55,211 bases of DNA from an uncultured Ruthenibacterium sp. (GCA_910587145.1 CAJUMH010000021.1:1-55211), one strand, 5' to 3'. Numbered from the stretch's first letter, positions 7,664 to 16,103 are shown. Notes: generated by a model from the letters alone, not told the origin. Program-made: numbers and translations.

Positions 7664-8245
7664 TTATGCCCTGCGCCCCGGTTCGCGGCTTTCGCGCCCC
7701 ATCCGTAAAAACACGGGAACATACATGGCAAGCGTAAACACCATTACGCCGCCGCAGAAAATGATGAGCGTATTTGCGGCGGCAAGCGGGATATCTACCC
7801 ACAGGATGAGAAGCACCGTTACAAGATAGAATACAAAGGTGCACACCTTGCCGAACCATTTTGCCCCGTTCAGCTTTTTGCCGCGGCGCAGCAGGATCAG
7901 CCCGGCCACCGCCATAAACCCTTCCTTGATTACATACAGCGCCACCAAAAGCCACATCCAGGTATACCGCGTAACAAGGCACAAAACGACGGCACCCTCC
8001 GTCAGCTTGTCCGCTACGGGGTCGAGCAGAATCCCCAGCTCCGTGATCTGGTTGAACCGGCGCGCGATCCTGCCGTCGAACAGATCGGTCAGGCCCGAAA
8101 CGCCCAGCGCCGCCGCCGCGCGGATAAACTGCGACGGCGTTTGCGCGGTAAGATACCAGAATACAAACAGCGGTATCAGCAAAAGGCGAAAATAGCTGAG
8201 CAGATTGGGAACGGTAAACACCTCTCGCAAGGTGGGCTTTTTCAT
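7664..8245 (-). CDS. CDP-alcohol phosphatidyltransferase family protein (PgsA-like)
   Basis: 193-aa membrane enzyme that joins a CDP-diacylglycerol headgroup to an alcohol. The full family signature is present: D54xxD57G, AR at 61-62, G71, D75 and D79 (DLFDGRIARR then GILLDPVADK). About five hydrophobic helices follow. The likely product is phosphatidylglycerol phosphate or cardiolipin, but family members differ in their alcohol and the sequence does not decide it. The ATG at 8245 has AAAGGAG 8 bases upstream, better than an ATG 24 bases earlier. CdsA, encoded at 35953-36822, would supply its substrate. Confidence 0.85.
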   Translation of the reverse strand: MKKPTLREVFTVPNLLSYFRLLLIPLFVFWYLTAQTPSQFIRAAAALGVSGLTDLFDGRIARRFNQITELGILLDPVADKLTEGAVVLCLVTRYTWMWLLVALYVIKEGFMAVAGLILLRRGKKLNGAKWFGKVCTFVFYLVTVLLILWVDIPLAAANTLIIFCGGVMVFTLAMYVPVFLRMGRESREPGRRA

Positions 8246-8477
8246 GTTGGCTTCTCCTTTCCGGCGCACAGTGCCGGCAAAATGCGCAGGCCTTCGCCTG
8301 TAAAGCTTCCCGGCCTGGCCGCCGCACGCCTCGTTTTAGGCGGCAGCATTTCCGCCCGAGAAGGCATATTTTTGCAGGGGCCCGTCCGGGAACCGATCCG
8401 GAGCGTTCCAAAAAAGTGGTTTTGAAGTCTCGCTTTTATCATTACGAGCCAATCGGGCTGTTTTCTACAGCGATCAC

Positions 8478-8506
8478 TTGACGCAGCGAAAATAATGTAA
8501 TATGAT
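8478..8506 (+). promoter_or_regulatory. Promoter of the DUF975 gene
   Basis: TTGACG (8478-8483), 17 bp, TATGAT (8501-8506), 34 bases upstream of the ATG at 8540. Good match to a housekeeping promoter. Confidence 0.75.
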
Positions 8507-8539
8507 GAAAACAGAATATACGAAACGGAGGCTTTTGCC

Positions 8540-9307
8540 ATGTGGACACGCTCGCTTTTGAAAACAAACGCCAAACTGGTGCTGCGCCAAAACTATTGGA
8601 CGGCGTTTTTGGTTTGTATTGTTTGGCTCCTGTTTTCGTTCGATGCAAGCACCCTCAGGCTGAATTTTAATCTTAATTATAGCACACGCGCGGAATATTA
8701 CAACTATCAATTCAATCCTTTCCGCGTTTTGGGCGATTTTCCGTTGATCAATTTTCTCGCGGGATTTATGGCGGCCTTCGGCGGTGTGATCTTTCTGATT
8801 TGTCTGCTGCTCCAGATTTTTGTCGCCAATCCCATGGCAGTTGGCCGCAACCGTTATTTTATGGAGAGCCGTGTTGGAGACGCGCCTTTTTCCTCTCTCT
8901 TTTCCGTATTTGGGAATCCCGGCTACTGGAATATTGTTAAGGTGATGTTCCTCAAAAATCTTTCCGTTTTTCTGTGGACGCTGCTGCTGGTCTTTCCCGG
9001 CATTTACAAAAGCTACCAATACCGTATGGTCGATTATCTGCTGGCAGAAAACCCCTACCTGCCGGCCGGCCGCGCGTTCGAGCTCAGCCGCATGATGACA
9101 GACGGGGAAAAGTTCAACATTTTTGTGCTGGAGCTCTCGTTCTGGGGCTGGTTTTTCCTCGGCGCGATGCTGTTTTATATCGGCACGCTGTTCGTTCATC
9201 CCTATTTTTACGCAACATACGCCGAGCTGTACGCCGCCATGCGCGCCAAAGCCTTTGCTTACGGCATGAGCGACGAAGAGGAGCTGAGCGGTTTTTTGCA
9301 ATATTAA
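8540..9307 (+). CDS. DUF975 family integral membrane protein
   Basis: 255-aa membrane protein of unknown function. It starts WTRSLLKTNAKLVLRQNYW, an opening typical of DUF975 proteins (basic amphipathic helix, then a Trp-ending membrane segment). Five or six hydrophobic segments follow, with a central NRYFMESR and the conserved-looking FPGIYKSYQYRMVDYLLAENP and AFELSRMMTDGEK motifs. The ATG has GGAGG upstream. It is a single-gene unit with its own promoter and terminator. Relatives are widespread in Clostridia and Bacilli; no activity has been assigned that I can name. Confidence 0.8.
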   Translation: MWTRSLLKTNAKLVLRQNYWTAFLVCIVWLLFSFDASTLRLNFNLNYSTRAEYYNYQFNPFRVLGDFPLINFLAGFMAAFGGVIFLICLLLQIFVANPMAVGRNRYFMESRVGDAPFSSLFSVFGNPGYWNIVKVMFLKNLSVFLWTLLLVFPGIYKSYQYRMVDYLLAENPYLPAGRAFELSRMMTDGEKFNIFVLELSFWGWFFLGAMLFYIGTLFVHPYFYATYAELYAAMRAKAFAYGMSDEEELSGFLQY

Positions 9308-9330
9308 AGCTGAAGTCTTTTACAAAAAAG

Positions 9331-9379
9331 CAGCCGGCGGCACGGGGAGAATGCGGCCCCGTCCGTCGGCTGGTTTTTT
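9331..9379 (+). terminator. Terminator of the DUF975 gene
   Basis: CAGCCGGCGGCACGGGG pairs, with two mismatches, with CCCCGTCCGTCGGCTG, followed by GTTTTTT. It starts 23 bases past the stop codon. The following stretch to 9478 shows nothing further. Confidence 0.85.
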
Positions 9380-9478
9380 CGCTTCAAAGCGCATAAGGCC
9401 CCGGCAGAGCGCTTGCCCTTGCAGAGATGCCCCTGCCGTTTTTCTTTTCTCCCGTCTGCCGAACGGGAAGCCTGCCCC

Positions 9479-10288
9479 TTATCCCAGACGGCGGCGCATC
9501 CAGCGCAGCGCGTTCGAGATCACCTCGTCGCGGCAATATTCATTCAAAATTTCGTGGAACAGACCACCATAAATCTTCATCTGCTTATCCTCCGAGGGCG
9601 CAGCCGCAAAGAAATCGTAGGTGTCCTGTACGCTCACAAGGCCGTCCTTTTCTCCGTGCAGCATTAAGACCGGATAAGAAAAATTCTTTACGGCGTTTTT
9701 GAACCATTCCAGCCCCGCGCACAGCGCATAGCACAGGCCCGTGGTAAATGTTTGGGTGTTGTACGGATCCTTGCCGTACCAATCCACAATCTCCGGTACC
9801 GAGCAAACCCCCGCGCCCAGCTGGTTGGGCAGCTTGGTATGCGGATCCAGCCCCTTGGGCACGCCCGTAATCAGGCCGCCGTTGTCTTTAGTAAGCGCGC
9901 CGCTGGTAACAATGCCGCGCAGCTTTTTATCGGGATATTTTGCGCCGTACAGCGATACAGCAAAGCCGCCCATGCTGTGCCCCAGCAAAAACACCGGCAG
10001 CTCCGGATTTTCACGGATGGCCATATCCACAACAACGTTCACATCGTCGATTATCTGGTTAAAATCGTCATAGTAGGTGCGCTCGCCCTCCGAGCGCCCA
10101 TGCCCGCGATGATCAAAGCGATAGGTGCCAAAGCCGGATTCGTGCATCTTTTCGGCCACATAATCATACCGCCCCTGGTGCTCGCACAGGCCGTGCACGA
10201 TTACGCACACCGCCCGGCTGCTCTCGCAGACCTCTTTGTTCAAAAACAGCGTTGTTCCGTCAAAGGATTCGATCATTTTTTCCGCCAT
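9479..10288 (-). CDS. Alpha/beta hydrolase, monoacylglycerol lipase-like
   Basis: 269-aa serine hydrolase of the Hydrolase_4 (lysophospholipase/monoglyceride lipase) group. The nucleophile elbow GHSMGG places Ser105; Asp215 (HGEKDGLV) and His245 (GLFHEILNE) complete the triad; VHGLCEHQGRY at 31-41 is the oxyanion loop typical of this group. No signal peptide, so it probably acts on acyl-glycerols or other esters in the cytoplasm. The ATG at 10288 has GGAGGAG 6 bases upstream. A much longer in-frame extension to about 10957 runs through the DegV gene and is rejected. Confidence 0.9.
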   Translation of the reverse strand: MAEKMIESFDGTTLFLNKEVCESSRAVCVIVHGLCEHQGRYDYVAEKMHESGFGTYRFDHRGHGRSEGERTYYDDFNQIIDDVNVVVDMAIRENPELPVFLLGHSMGGFAVSLYGAKYPDKKLRGIVTSGALTKDNGGLITGVPKGLDPHTKLPNQLGAGVCSVPEIVDWYGKDPYNTQTFTTGLCYALCAGLEWFKNAVKNFSYPVLMLHGEKDGLVSVQDTYDFFAAAPSEDKQMKIYGGLFHEILNEYCRDEVISNALRWMRRRLG

Positions 10289-10334
10289 TGTCTTCTCCTC
10301 CGTTTCATTCCGCCTTTTCGGCAGCTCCGCTTTC

Positions 10335-10363
10335 AGCATACGGCATTCCGCGCAAAATATCAA
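10335..10363 (-). promoter_or_regulatory. Promoter of the alpha/beta hydrolase gene
   Basis: On the minus strand TTGATA (10363-10358), 17 bp, TATGCT (10340-10335), about 47 bases upstream of the ATG. Confidence 0.65.
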
Positions 10364-10515
10364 TCCGAAGAATCCACAAAAAAGCAGGCATTTTCTTGTA
10401 ATATCTTGCCGGTACGCAGGCAGATGCACAGCCGCCGGGGCGGCAGGGCGGCCCGTTCCCGTGCGCCGCCGGGGCAAGGCTGCCAAAGCCCCGTTCCTTT
10501 TGGGGGTGCGCCGCG

Positions 10516-11403
10516 TCAATCCTTGCGCTCTGCGCCCCAGAAGAACAGCGCCACGGTTCCCGGGCCGGTATGGCTCCCGATGGTGGTGCCGATGCTGTTG
10601 ATCAGCACCTTGCCGTCGAGCTTCGGAAATTTTGCCTCCACCAGATCGGCCACGGCGCGGGCATCCTCGTAGCACGCGGAATTGGAAATAAAGCATTTGC
10701 CGCTGTAATCCGTTCCGTTTTCGGCATACTGCTCCATACGCGCCACAATCTCTTTGATCACGGCATTTTTTCCGCGCAGCTTGGAGCGTGGGATCAGCTT
10801 GCCCTGATGATCCACATTCAGCAGCGGGCAGATATTGAGCACCGTACCAAACCAGCCGGACACCTTGGAGACGCGCCCGCCCTTGATATAGAACGTAAGA
10901 TCGGTAGAAAAGAACCAGTGCTGAGCCCTCAGGCGGTTTTGCAGCGCCCATTCGCACACCTCGTCGATGCCTTTTCCCGCGTCACGCAGATCCGCCAGCT
11001 TGTCCATCAGCAGCCCATAGCCGGAGGAAGCGCCCAGCGAATCGACAATACAGATCTTTCGTTCGGGATATTTTCTTTCCAGCTCTGCTTTCGCCAGATT
11101 CGCGGAATTGTAGGTGCCGGAAATGCCCGAAGAAAGCGTCACATGCAGAATATCCTTCCCCTGCTCTAAAAACTCGGTAAAATATACGATATATTCCTCC
11201 ACATTCACCTGTGAGGTCTGTGTCTCGGCGCCGTCTGCCATCGCCTGATAAAACCGGTCGAACGGAATGGATTTTCCCAGATCGTCCGGATAGGTCTTGC
11301 CGTCCAGCATGTAGTGAAAACAAATATAGTGAATATTTCTGCGTTCAAAATGCTCTGCCGAAAGATCTGCCGTAGAACAGCAGCTTAAAACAAAATCATT
11401 CAT
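10516..11403 (-). CDS. DegV family protein (fatty-acid binding)
   Basis: 295-aa cytosolic protein of the DegV/FakB family, which holds a fatty acid for the acyl kinase FakA in phospholipid synthesis. Features are the N-terminal SCCSTADLS (usually DSTSDL), the TSQVNVEEY and HVTLSSGISGTYNSA motifs around the carboxylate site, and a C-terminal GSHTGPGTVALFFWG. The last matches the conserved G.H.GPG end of the family. Start ATG 11403 with GGGAGG 8 bases upstream. The gene has its own promoter and diverges from the TauE exporter gene. Which fatty acid it binds is not visible. Confidence 0.9.
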   Translation of the reverse strand: MNDFVLSCCSTADLSAEHFERRNIHYICFHYMLDGKTYPDDLGKSIPFDRFYQAMADGAETQTSQVNVEEYIVYFTEFLEQGKDILHVTLSSGISGTYNSANLAKAELERKYPERKICIVDSLGASSGYGLLMDKLADLRDAGKGIDEVCEWALQNRLRAQHWFFSTDLTFYIKGGRVSKVSGWFGTVLNICPLLNVDHQGKLIPRSKLRGKNAVIKEIVARMEQYAENGTDYSGKCFISNSACYEDARAVADLVEAKFPKLDGKVLINSIGTTIGSHTGPGTVALFFWGAERKD

Positions 11404-11515
11404 CACAGTATCCTCCCTGTTTCTGATCTGCTTGCGGGAACCGCCCACGCACTCCGTTTTCGCTTTCCCTGTTCTGTCCGAAAACCGGCCTTGCAGGCGC
11501 CGCCCGGCAAAGAAC

Positions 11516-11544
11516 AGAATACCATATTTTTCCGAAAAAGGCAA
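11516..11544 (-). promoter_or_regulatory. Promoter of the DegV gene
   Basis: On the minus strand TTGCCT (11544-11539), 17 bp, TATTCT (11521-11516), back to back with the TauE promoter at 11583-11611. Confidence 0.6.
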
Positions 11545-11582
11545 ATCGAACCGTGGGGAAATTTTGTACATCGCATTTTGGA

Positions 11583-11611
11583 TTGAATTCTTTTTTGCCG
11601 CGTGGTATACT
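11583..11611 (+). promoter_or_regulatory. Promoter of the TauE/SafE gene
   Basis: TTGAAT (11583-11588), 17 bp, TATACT (11606-11611), 51 bases upstream of the ATG at 11663. Confidence 0.7.
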
Positions 11612-11662
11612 AAAAGCATCCCAATTTTCGATTTGTTTTTGCCGTATCGGAGAGTGACTGCA

Positions 11663-12451
11663 ATGATTTTGCCGATCTGCTGCCTGATTACCTTTTTCGC
11701 CTGCCTGCTGGGCACCATCTGCGGAATGGGCGGCGGGATCATTATCAAACCGGTTCTGGATGCGATCGGGGTGATGTCTGTCTCCACGATCTCGTTTCTC
11801 TCCGGCTGCACGGTTATTGCCATGTCCTGCTGGAGCGTAGGAAAAGCGTTTGCCAAAAAAGAATCGGCCATCGATCTGCACCTCACGCCGTTTCTGGGCG
11901 TTGGCGCGGCCGTGGGCGGGCTGCTGGGCAGGCAATTATTCAACCGGGTGGCTTCCCTGTTTGCCGACCAAAATACCGCAGGCGGCGTACAGGCCTGCCT
12001 GCTGCTTGCCGCCACGCTCGTTACGCTGATCTATACGGTCAAAAAAGACCGCATTGCCTCAAGGCACATCTCTTCGCGCGCCGTCGCCGCGGCGATCGGT
12101 TTGATGCTGGGAATGCTCGGCACTTTTTTGGGGATCGGCGGCGGCCCGTTCAATGTGGCAGCGCTGTGCCTGTTTTTCTCCATGCCGACAAAGCCCGCCG
12201 CGCAGAACAGCCTGTTTATCATCATGTTCAGCCAAATCGCAAGCACGCTGAAGATCCTGCTTTTCGACGGTCTGCCCGTGTTTGATCCCGTGATCCTGCT
12301 CGGCATGGTTCTTCTCGGTGTCGCCGGCAGCGAGATTGGACGCCTGATCAATCGGCGCATCAGCAACCGGCAGGCAACGGCCTGTCTGGAGGGTGCCATG
12401 CTTCTGATCATCGGCATCAATCTCTACAACATTATGAAGTTTTTCGGATAA
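11663..12451 (+). CDS. TauE/SafE (TSUP) family anion exporter
   Basis: 262-aa permease with about eight membrane helices arranged as two related halves, each with a glycine-rich signature: GMGGGIIIKP near residue 20 and GIGGGPFNVA near 165. The family exports sulfite, sulfoacetate or other sulfur-containing organic anions. ATG 11663 has GGAGAG 8 bases upstream; an in-frame extension from 11432 overlaps the divergent DegV gene and is rejected. The next gene, on the same strand, encodes a siroheme-type reductase, which makes sulfite a plausible shared substrate, but this is inference. Confidence 0.88.
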   Translation: MILPICCLITFFACLLGTICGMGGGIIIKPVLDAIGVMSVSTISFLSGCTVIAMSCWSVGKAFAKKESAIDLHLTPFLGVGAAVGGLLGRQLFNRVASLFADQNTAGGVQACLLLAATLVTLIYTVKKDRIASRHISSRAVAAAIGLMLGMLGTFLGIGGGPFNVAALCLFFSMPTKPAAQNSLFIIMFSQIASTLKILLFDGLPVFDPVILLGMVLLGVAGSEIGRLINRRISNRQATACLEGAMLLIIGINLYNIMKFFG

Positions 12452-12757
12452 GAAAAGCTCCGATCTCCTCGGCGGGACGCTTGGCGCACTGCCGGCGCAC
12501 GGCAGCGGCGCGGTGTAAGCGGAACCGTTTGCCGATATCATACGTACGGGAGCAGGAAGATTTCAAGGTTTCCAGGCGCTTTTCTCCGGATCCATTAGGC
12601 TGTGCAAACATCGCCCAGCAATGGCACGCATTCCGGCAGGGCGGGCGGGGTGGTGTAACGGCAACGCGGCGTGCCGCGCTACTTGCAATGACGGTATATG
12701 GGCCTTTGTCAAGGGATGTTCGGCCCTATCGAAAATAAAACAAGGGGAGCAAAAACG
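12452..12757 (+). other. 306-base spacer between the exporter and the fused reductase
   Basis: No gene seen. A GC-rich hairpin CTGCCG-GCGCA-CGGCAG lies around 12487-12503 without a T-run. A stretch at about 12650-12700 contains GCGGCGTGCCGC and then TTGCAATGACGG, which resembles fragments of dispersed intergenic repeats in gut Clostridia. No good promoter for the next gene was found, so it may share the exporter transcript. Confidence 0.35.
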
Positions 12758-14116
12758 ATGCTGAAAGAAAAAGCCGCCTACTATTACGGAGAGCTGGGCA
12801 AAAACTGTGCGGAGGGGCTTTTGCTGGCCGCGAACGACGTGTATCATTTGAATTTGACACAGGACGAGATCCTGCTGTTTGCCGGTTTTGGCGGCGGCAT
12901 GGGTTGCGGCAGCACCTGCGGCAGCTTGTCGGGCGCGATCGGAGTTTTAAGCAGGCTGTACGGAACGCGGGAAGATTTTCGCGCGCTGTGCGCAGAATTT
13001 GTGGATGTATTTCGCAGGGAGCTTGGCTGCGGTTCCATCGACTGCGCTCCGCTTGCCGCCAAATATAAAAACGAAGAAACGCGCTGCACCGCCGCTGTGA
13101 TGCTGACAGCGCAGGCTCTGGAAAAATTCATCGCCCGGCTTGAGAGCAAAGCGGCCGCCTCCGCCCCCGCAGAGGGCTGTACGCTTTCGCCCGAGGACAT
13201 CAAGCGCGTAAAGGGCATGGGCTTTTTGCAGCACAAGGGCACCGATAAATTCAATGGGCGCATTATCACACGCAACGGACGCATCACCACGGCGGAGGCA
13301 GATGCCATCAACGAGGCGGCCCGTCTGTACGGCGACGGCCATATCATGTTCACCACACGCCTGACGGTAGAGGTATCCGGCATCGATTATCAGGATATCG
13401 AAGCGTTTCGCGCCTGTGTGGGCAAGGCGGGGCTGGAAACGGGCGGTACCGGAAGCAAGGTGCGCCCTGTCGTCTCGTGCAAGGGTACCACCTGCCAGTA
13501 CGGCCTGTACGATACTTATGCGCTCAGTGAAGAGATCCACGAGCGGTTCTACAAGGGCTATCGAAACGTTACACTGCCGCACAAATTCAAAATCGCGCTG
13601 GGCGGCTGCCCCAACAACTGCGTGAAGCCCAATTTGAACGATCTTGGCATCATCGGCGCGCGTGCGCCCGGCTATGATGCAGAAAAGTGCCGCGGCTGCA
13701 AAAAGTGCCAGCTTGAGATCGCCTGCCCTGTTCATGCCGCAAAGCTGGCGGACGGAAGGCTGACGATTGATCCGCAGCAGTGCAACAGCTGCGGCCGATG
13801 CATTGCAAAATGCCCGTTCCACTGCGCGGACGACGGCACATATGGCTGGAGAATCTACGTAGGCGGGCGCTGGGGCAAGCGCGTTGCACACGGCCGCATG
13901 CTGGAAAAGCTCTTTGCCGAGAAGCAGGAGGTTCTAAACGTGGTGGAAAAAGCCATCCTGCTGTTCCGCGAGCAGGGGCTTTCGGGCGAGCGCTTCGCCG
14001 ATACCATCGAGCGCATCGGCTTTGAAAAAGCGCAGGAAATGCTGCTGGGCAGCGAGCTGCTGGAGCGCAGGGCCCAGATCCTCGGTGTCAGCGTTGTGGG
14101 CGGCGCAAGCTGCTGA
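12758..14116 (+). CDS. Fusion: C_GCAxxG_C_C domain + siroheme sulfite/nitrite reductase-like + 2[4Fe-4S] ferredoxin
   Basis: 452-aa protein in three parts. Residues 1-125 are a C_GCAxxG_C_C domain (C17-A-E-G in KNCAEG, GGMGCGSTCG with C50/C54, C91 and C96). Residues 145-300 resemble the nitrite/sulfite reductase ferredoxin-like and siroheme/[4Fe-4S] halves: C241, C246, C284 and C288 in CKGTTCQYG and LGGCPNNCVKP are the cluster/siroheme ligands. Residues 305-355 hold two ferredoxin clusters (C311, C314, C317, C323; C342, C345, C348, C352). This layout is closest to AsrC-like or NirA-like small reductases, but no AsrA/AsrB genes are nearby. ATG 12758 follows AAGGGGAG by 8 bases; a GC-rich in-frame extension to 12698 lacks a ribosome site. 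Substrate (sulfite, nitrite or other) is not decided. Confidence 0.85.
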   Translation: MLKEKAAYYYGELGKNCAEGLLLAANDVYHLNLTQDEILLFAGFGGGMGCGSTCGSLSGAIGVLSRLYGTREDFRALCAEFVDVFRRELGCGSIDCAPLAAKYKNEETRCTAAVMLTAQALEKFIARLESKAAASAPAEGCTLSPEDIKRVKGMGFLQHKGTDKFNGRIITRNGRITTAEADAINEAARLYGDGHIMFTTRLTVEVSGIDYQDIEAFRACVGKAGLETGGTGSKVRPVVSCKGTTCQYGLYDTYALSEEIHERFYKGYRNVTLPHKFKIALGGCPNNCVKPNLNDLGIIGARAPGYDAEKCRGCKKCQLEIACPVHAAKLADGRLTIDPQQCNSCGRCIAKCPFHCADDGTYGWRIYVGGRWGKRVAHGRMLEKLFAEKQEVLNVVEKAILLFREQGLSGERFADTIERIGFEKAQEMLLGSELLERRAQILGVSVVGGASC

Positions 14117-14162
14117 AAGGAGCGGCTTCGTCAACAGTTCCAAATTTTATAAAAACAAGCAG

Positions 14163-14217
14163 AAGGATCCGCATGGCGCCCGGCAGCATCGCCGGCTCCA
14201 TGCGGATCCTTTGCGTT
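14163..14217 (+). terminator. Terminator after the fused reductase
   Basis: AAGGATCCGCATGG (14163-14176) pairs perfectly with CCATGCGGATCCTT (14198-14211), with an inner CCGGC/GCCGG stem in the loop, then TGCGTTTTTT. Confidence 0.85.
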
Positions 14218-14301
14218 TTTTCCGTCTGCCCTGCGCCGCTGCCCGGCAGCACCGTCATGGCATCGCAACAGGAAGCAGAAGTTTTTCTTCCGTGTATGAA
14301 G

Positions 14302-14390
14302 CGGATAAACGCTCCCCCAAGCGTATAATCAGGGCAACACTCCGATGTTGAACGGATAAACGCTTTTTCGAGCGTATAGGAGAGGCAACA
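14302..14390. repeat. Tandem pair of 38-bp hairpin repeats
   Basis: Copies at 14302-14339 and 14353-14390 (period 51) both read CGGATAAACGCT-N6-AGCGTATA-N5-GGCAACA. The ACGCT/AGCGT arms are kept while the loops differ completely, so the hairpin and not the loop appears conserved. They lie past the end of the minus-strand M56/M23 gene. Function is unknown; tandem terminators or protein-binding hairpins are possible. Confidence 0.55.
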
Positions 14391-14411
14391 GCCATCGCCC
14401 GAAAACTGATT

Positions 14412-16103
14412 TCAGCTCCCCCGCTCCGTCTGCGCGGGGTCTTCCGAGCTGCTCGGATCAGACGGGAGCGGGATCAAGGAAAGAGGATCGATCCGCGCGC
14501 CGTTTTCCGTCAGTTCCAGATGGCAGTGGTTTCCTGTAGATGCTCCCGTGCTGCCGACACGGGCGATCTCCTGCCCCGCTTCCACCCTGTCGCCCACCTC
14601 TACCAGCAATTCGCTGCAATGTGCATAAAGTGATTCGCATCCGTTTCCGTGATCGATCTGCACCATGCTCCCGTATTGCCAATGATCGGGATCGACTCCC
14701 GCCATAGTGACGGTTCCGCTTTTGACCGCAAGGATCCGGTCGCTTCTCGGCGCAACGATATCCACGCCGCGGTGGCCGGTCTCCGAATAATTTGTTGCGA
14801 TAAGGACCATTCCCGGCACCGGCCATACCCATTCCACCGCCGTTTCGTCCGGCGCCCCTCCGGTTTGTAAGGGCTGCGTGTCCTCATCTATGGGAGCGCG
14901 CTCCTCCTCCGGCGCCGAAGACAGAGGATCCGTCTGCCCCGCATCGCTCTGCACCGGCTTGGAGCTGCTTGCCGCGCTGTCTGCAAAAGGCTCCTGCGGC
15001 AGCTGCAAAGCCACACTTTCCGCAGCCTGTTCCGCCGCACAGGCTGTCATGCCGGCCGCGCACAGCACCAGCGCTGCGCACAGCACCCCTGCGGCAACGC
15101 GCCTGCAAAGCCGCGGCTTTGGCACGAGCACCGCCTCGATCCGTTTGCGCAAAACGGCCGTCGGGCAGGCAAATGCGCTCACGCAGCGCGGCGCCCAGCC
15201 CCGACCCGCGGCATCGAGCAATGCCGTGCAATAGTCTTTTCGCTGCCGGCCCTCCAGCGCGGCGGCCACTGCGCGGTCGCAGTCGAATTCGCACGCCTCG
15301 TTCAGCAATCCCCCCAGAAGCCACACCGCCGGATTGAACCAGTGCATCGCGCAGATTCCCTGCGCCGCCATCTTCCAGAAAAGGTGGCGCTTCCTCAGAT
15401 GAACGCATTCATGCCGCAGCGCATAGTTCAGCGAATCGCCCGCCGGAATGCCTGCCGGCAGATAGATGCAGGGATGCAGGATCCCCATTGCGAGCGGAGA
15501 GGTGATCGCCTCTGTAGACCGCAGGCCGGGCATGCGTTTGATACCGTTTTTTTCCTGTGCCGCCCGCAGGCCGGCAAGGGCCGCGGCATCCGTCACCGCA
15601 CGGCTCGACCGCCTTAGCCTTCCTGCAAACCGCAGATAGGAGATCGCGCTGCAACAAAGCGCGGCCACCATTCCCGCCGCCCAGAGGATGGGCAAAATTT
15701 GCACAAAAAACGGGTGCTTCATCATAAGGCTCCCCGGTTCGGCAAGCGCCGGATGCTGTTTCTTTGCCGTATCCGCCGGCAAATTTTCAAGAAGATCGCC
15801 CGCCGCCGCGGAAAACGGGGATGCCTGCGCAGAAAATGAAGGTGCCAAAGCGAGATCTGCCGCGGAATTCGACGGATCCTGCACCGAAGACGGAACGTCC
15901 GCCAAAACGTCCTGCCCCGGAAGACCTGGAAAAAGGAGATATGCCGGAACAACAAACAGGCAAAACGCCGCCAATACCGCACCTGCGGGCCACTGCATGC
16001 GGCCCATGCGATGCAGCAGCGGCCGTGTCAGCCAGAGCAGCAACGCCGCACATGCGCCGATCGCACTCAGCGGAAGCAAAATCGTCCAAAAAAAGCGCAT
16101 CAT
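14412..16103 (-). CDS. M56 (BlaR1-type) metallopeptidase fused to an M23 peptidase domain
   Basis: 563-aa membrane protein. Four hydrophobic segments flank an M56 zinc protease: HECVH at 231-235 and NEACEFDCD at 268-276 give the HExxH and downstream Glu. After the last membrane segment (about 335-355) and a Ser/Pro/Glu-rich linker, residues 425-545 form a LytM-type M23 domain with zinc ligands in GHRGVD (H444, D448) and NHCHLEL (H526, H528), plus H495. In BlaR1 the outer domain is a penicillin sensor; here it is replaced by a cell-wall endopeptidase or glycan-binding fold. By analogy the M56 part would trigger loss of the BlaI repressor encoded just upstream. The ATG (16103) overlaps the BlaI stop codon; a second ATG follows directly. 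Confidence 0.85.
   Translation of the reverse strand: MMRFFWTILLPLSAIGACAALLLWLTRPLLHRMGRMQWPAGAVLAAFCLFVVPAYLLFPGLPGQDVLADVPSSVQDPSNSAADLALAPSFSAQASPFSAAAGDLLENLPADTAKKQHPALAEPGSLMMKHPFFVQILPILWAAGMVAALCCSAISYLRFAGRLRRSSRAVTDAAALAGLRAAQEKNGIKRMPGLRSTEAITSPLAMGILHPCIYLPAGIPAGDSLNYALRHECVHLRKRHLFWKMAAQGICAMHWFNPAVWLLGGLLNEACEFDCDRAVAAALEGRQRKDYCTALLDAAGRGWAPRCVSAFACPTAVLRKRIEAVLVPKPRLCRRVAAGVLCAALVLCAAGMTACAAEQAAESVALQLPQEPFADSAASSSKPVQSDAGQTDPLSSAPEEERAPIDEDTQPLQTGGAPDETAVEWVWPVPGMVLIATNYSETGHRGVDIVAPRSDRILAVKSGTVTMAGVDPDHWQYGSMVQIDHGNGCESLYAHCSELLVEVGDRVEAGQEIARVGSTGASTGNHCHLELTENGARIDPLSLIPLPSDPSSSEDPAQTERGS

Noticed and set aside
10289..10957. 220-residue N-terminal extension of the alpha/beta hydrolase
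   Set aside because: It overlaps the DegV gene in another frame and lacks a ribosome site, while the internal ATG at 10288 has GGAGGAG and a promoter upstream.
11404..12015. N-terminal extension of the DegV protein
   Set aside because: It runs through the divergent TauE gene; the ATG at 11403 gives the standard DegV opening with a good ribosome site.
12640..12700. Remnant of a dispersed intergenic element
   Set aside because: GCAATGGC and TTGCAATGACGG resemble such repeats, but no paired ends or second copy exists in this window.
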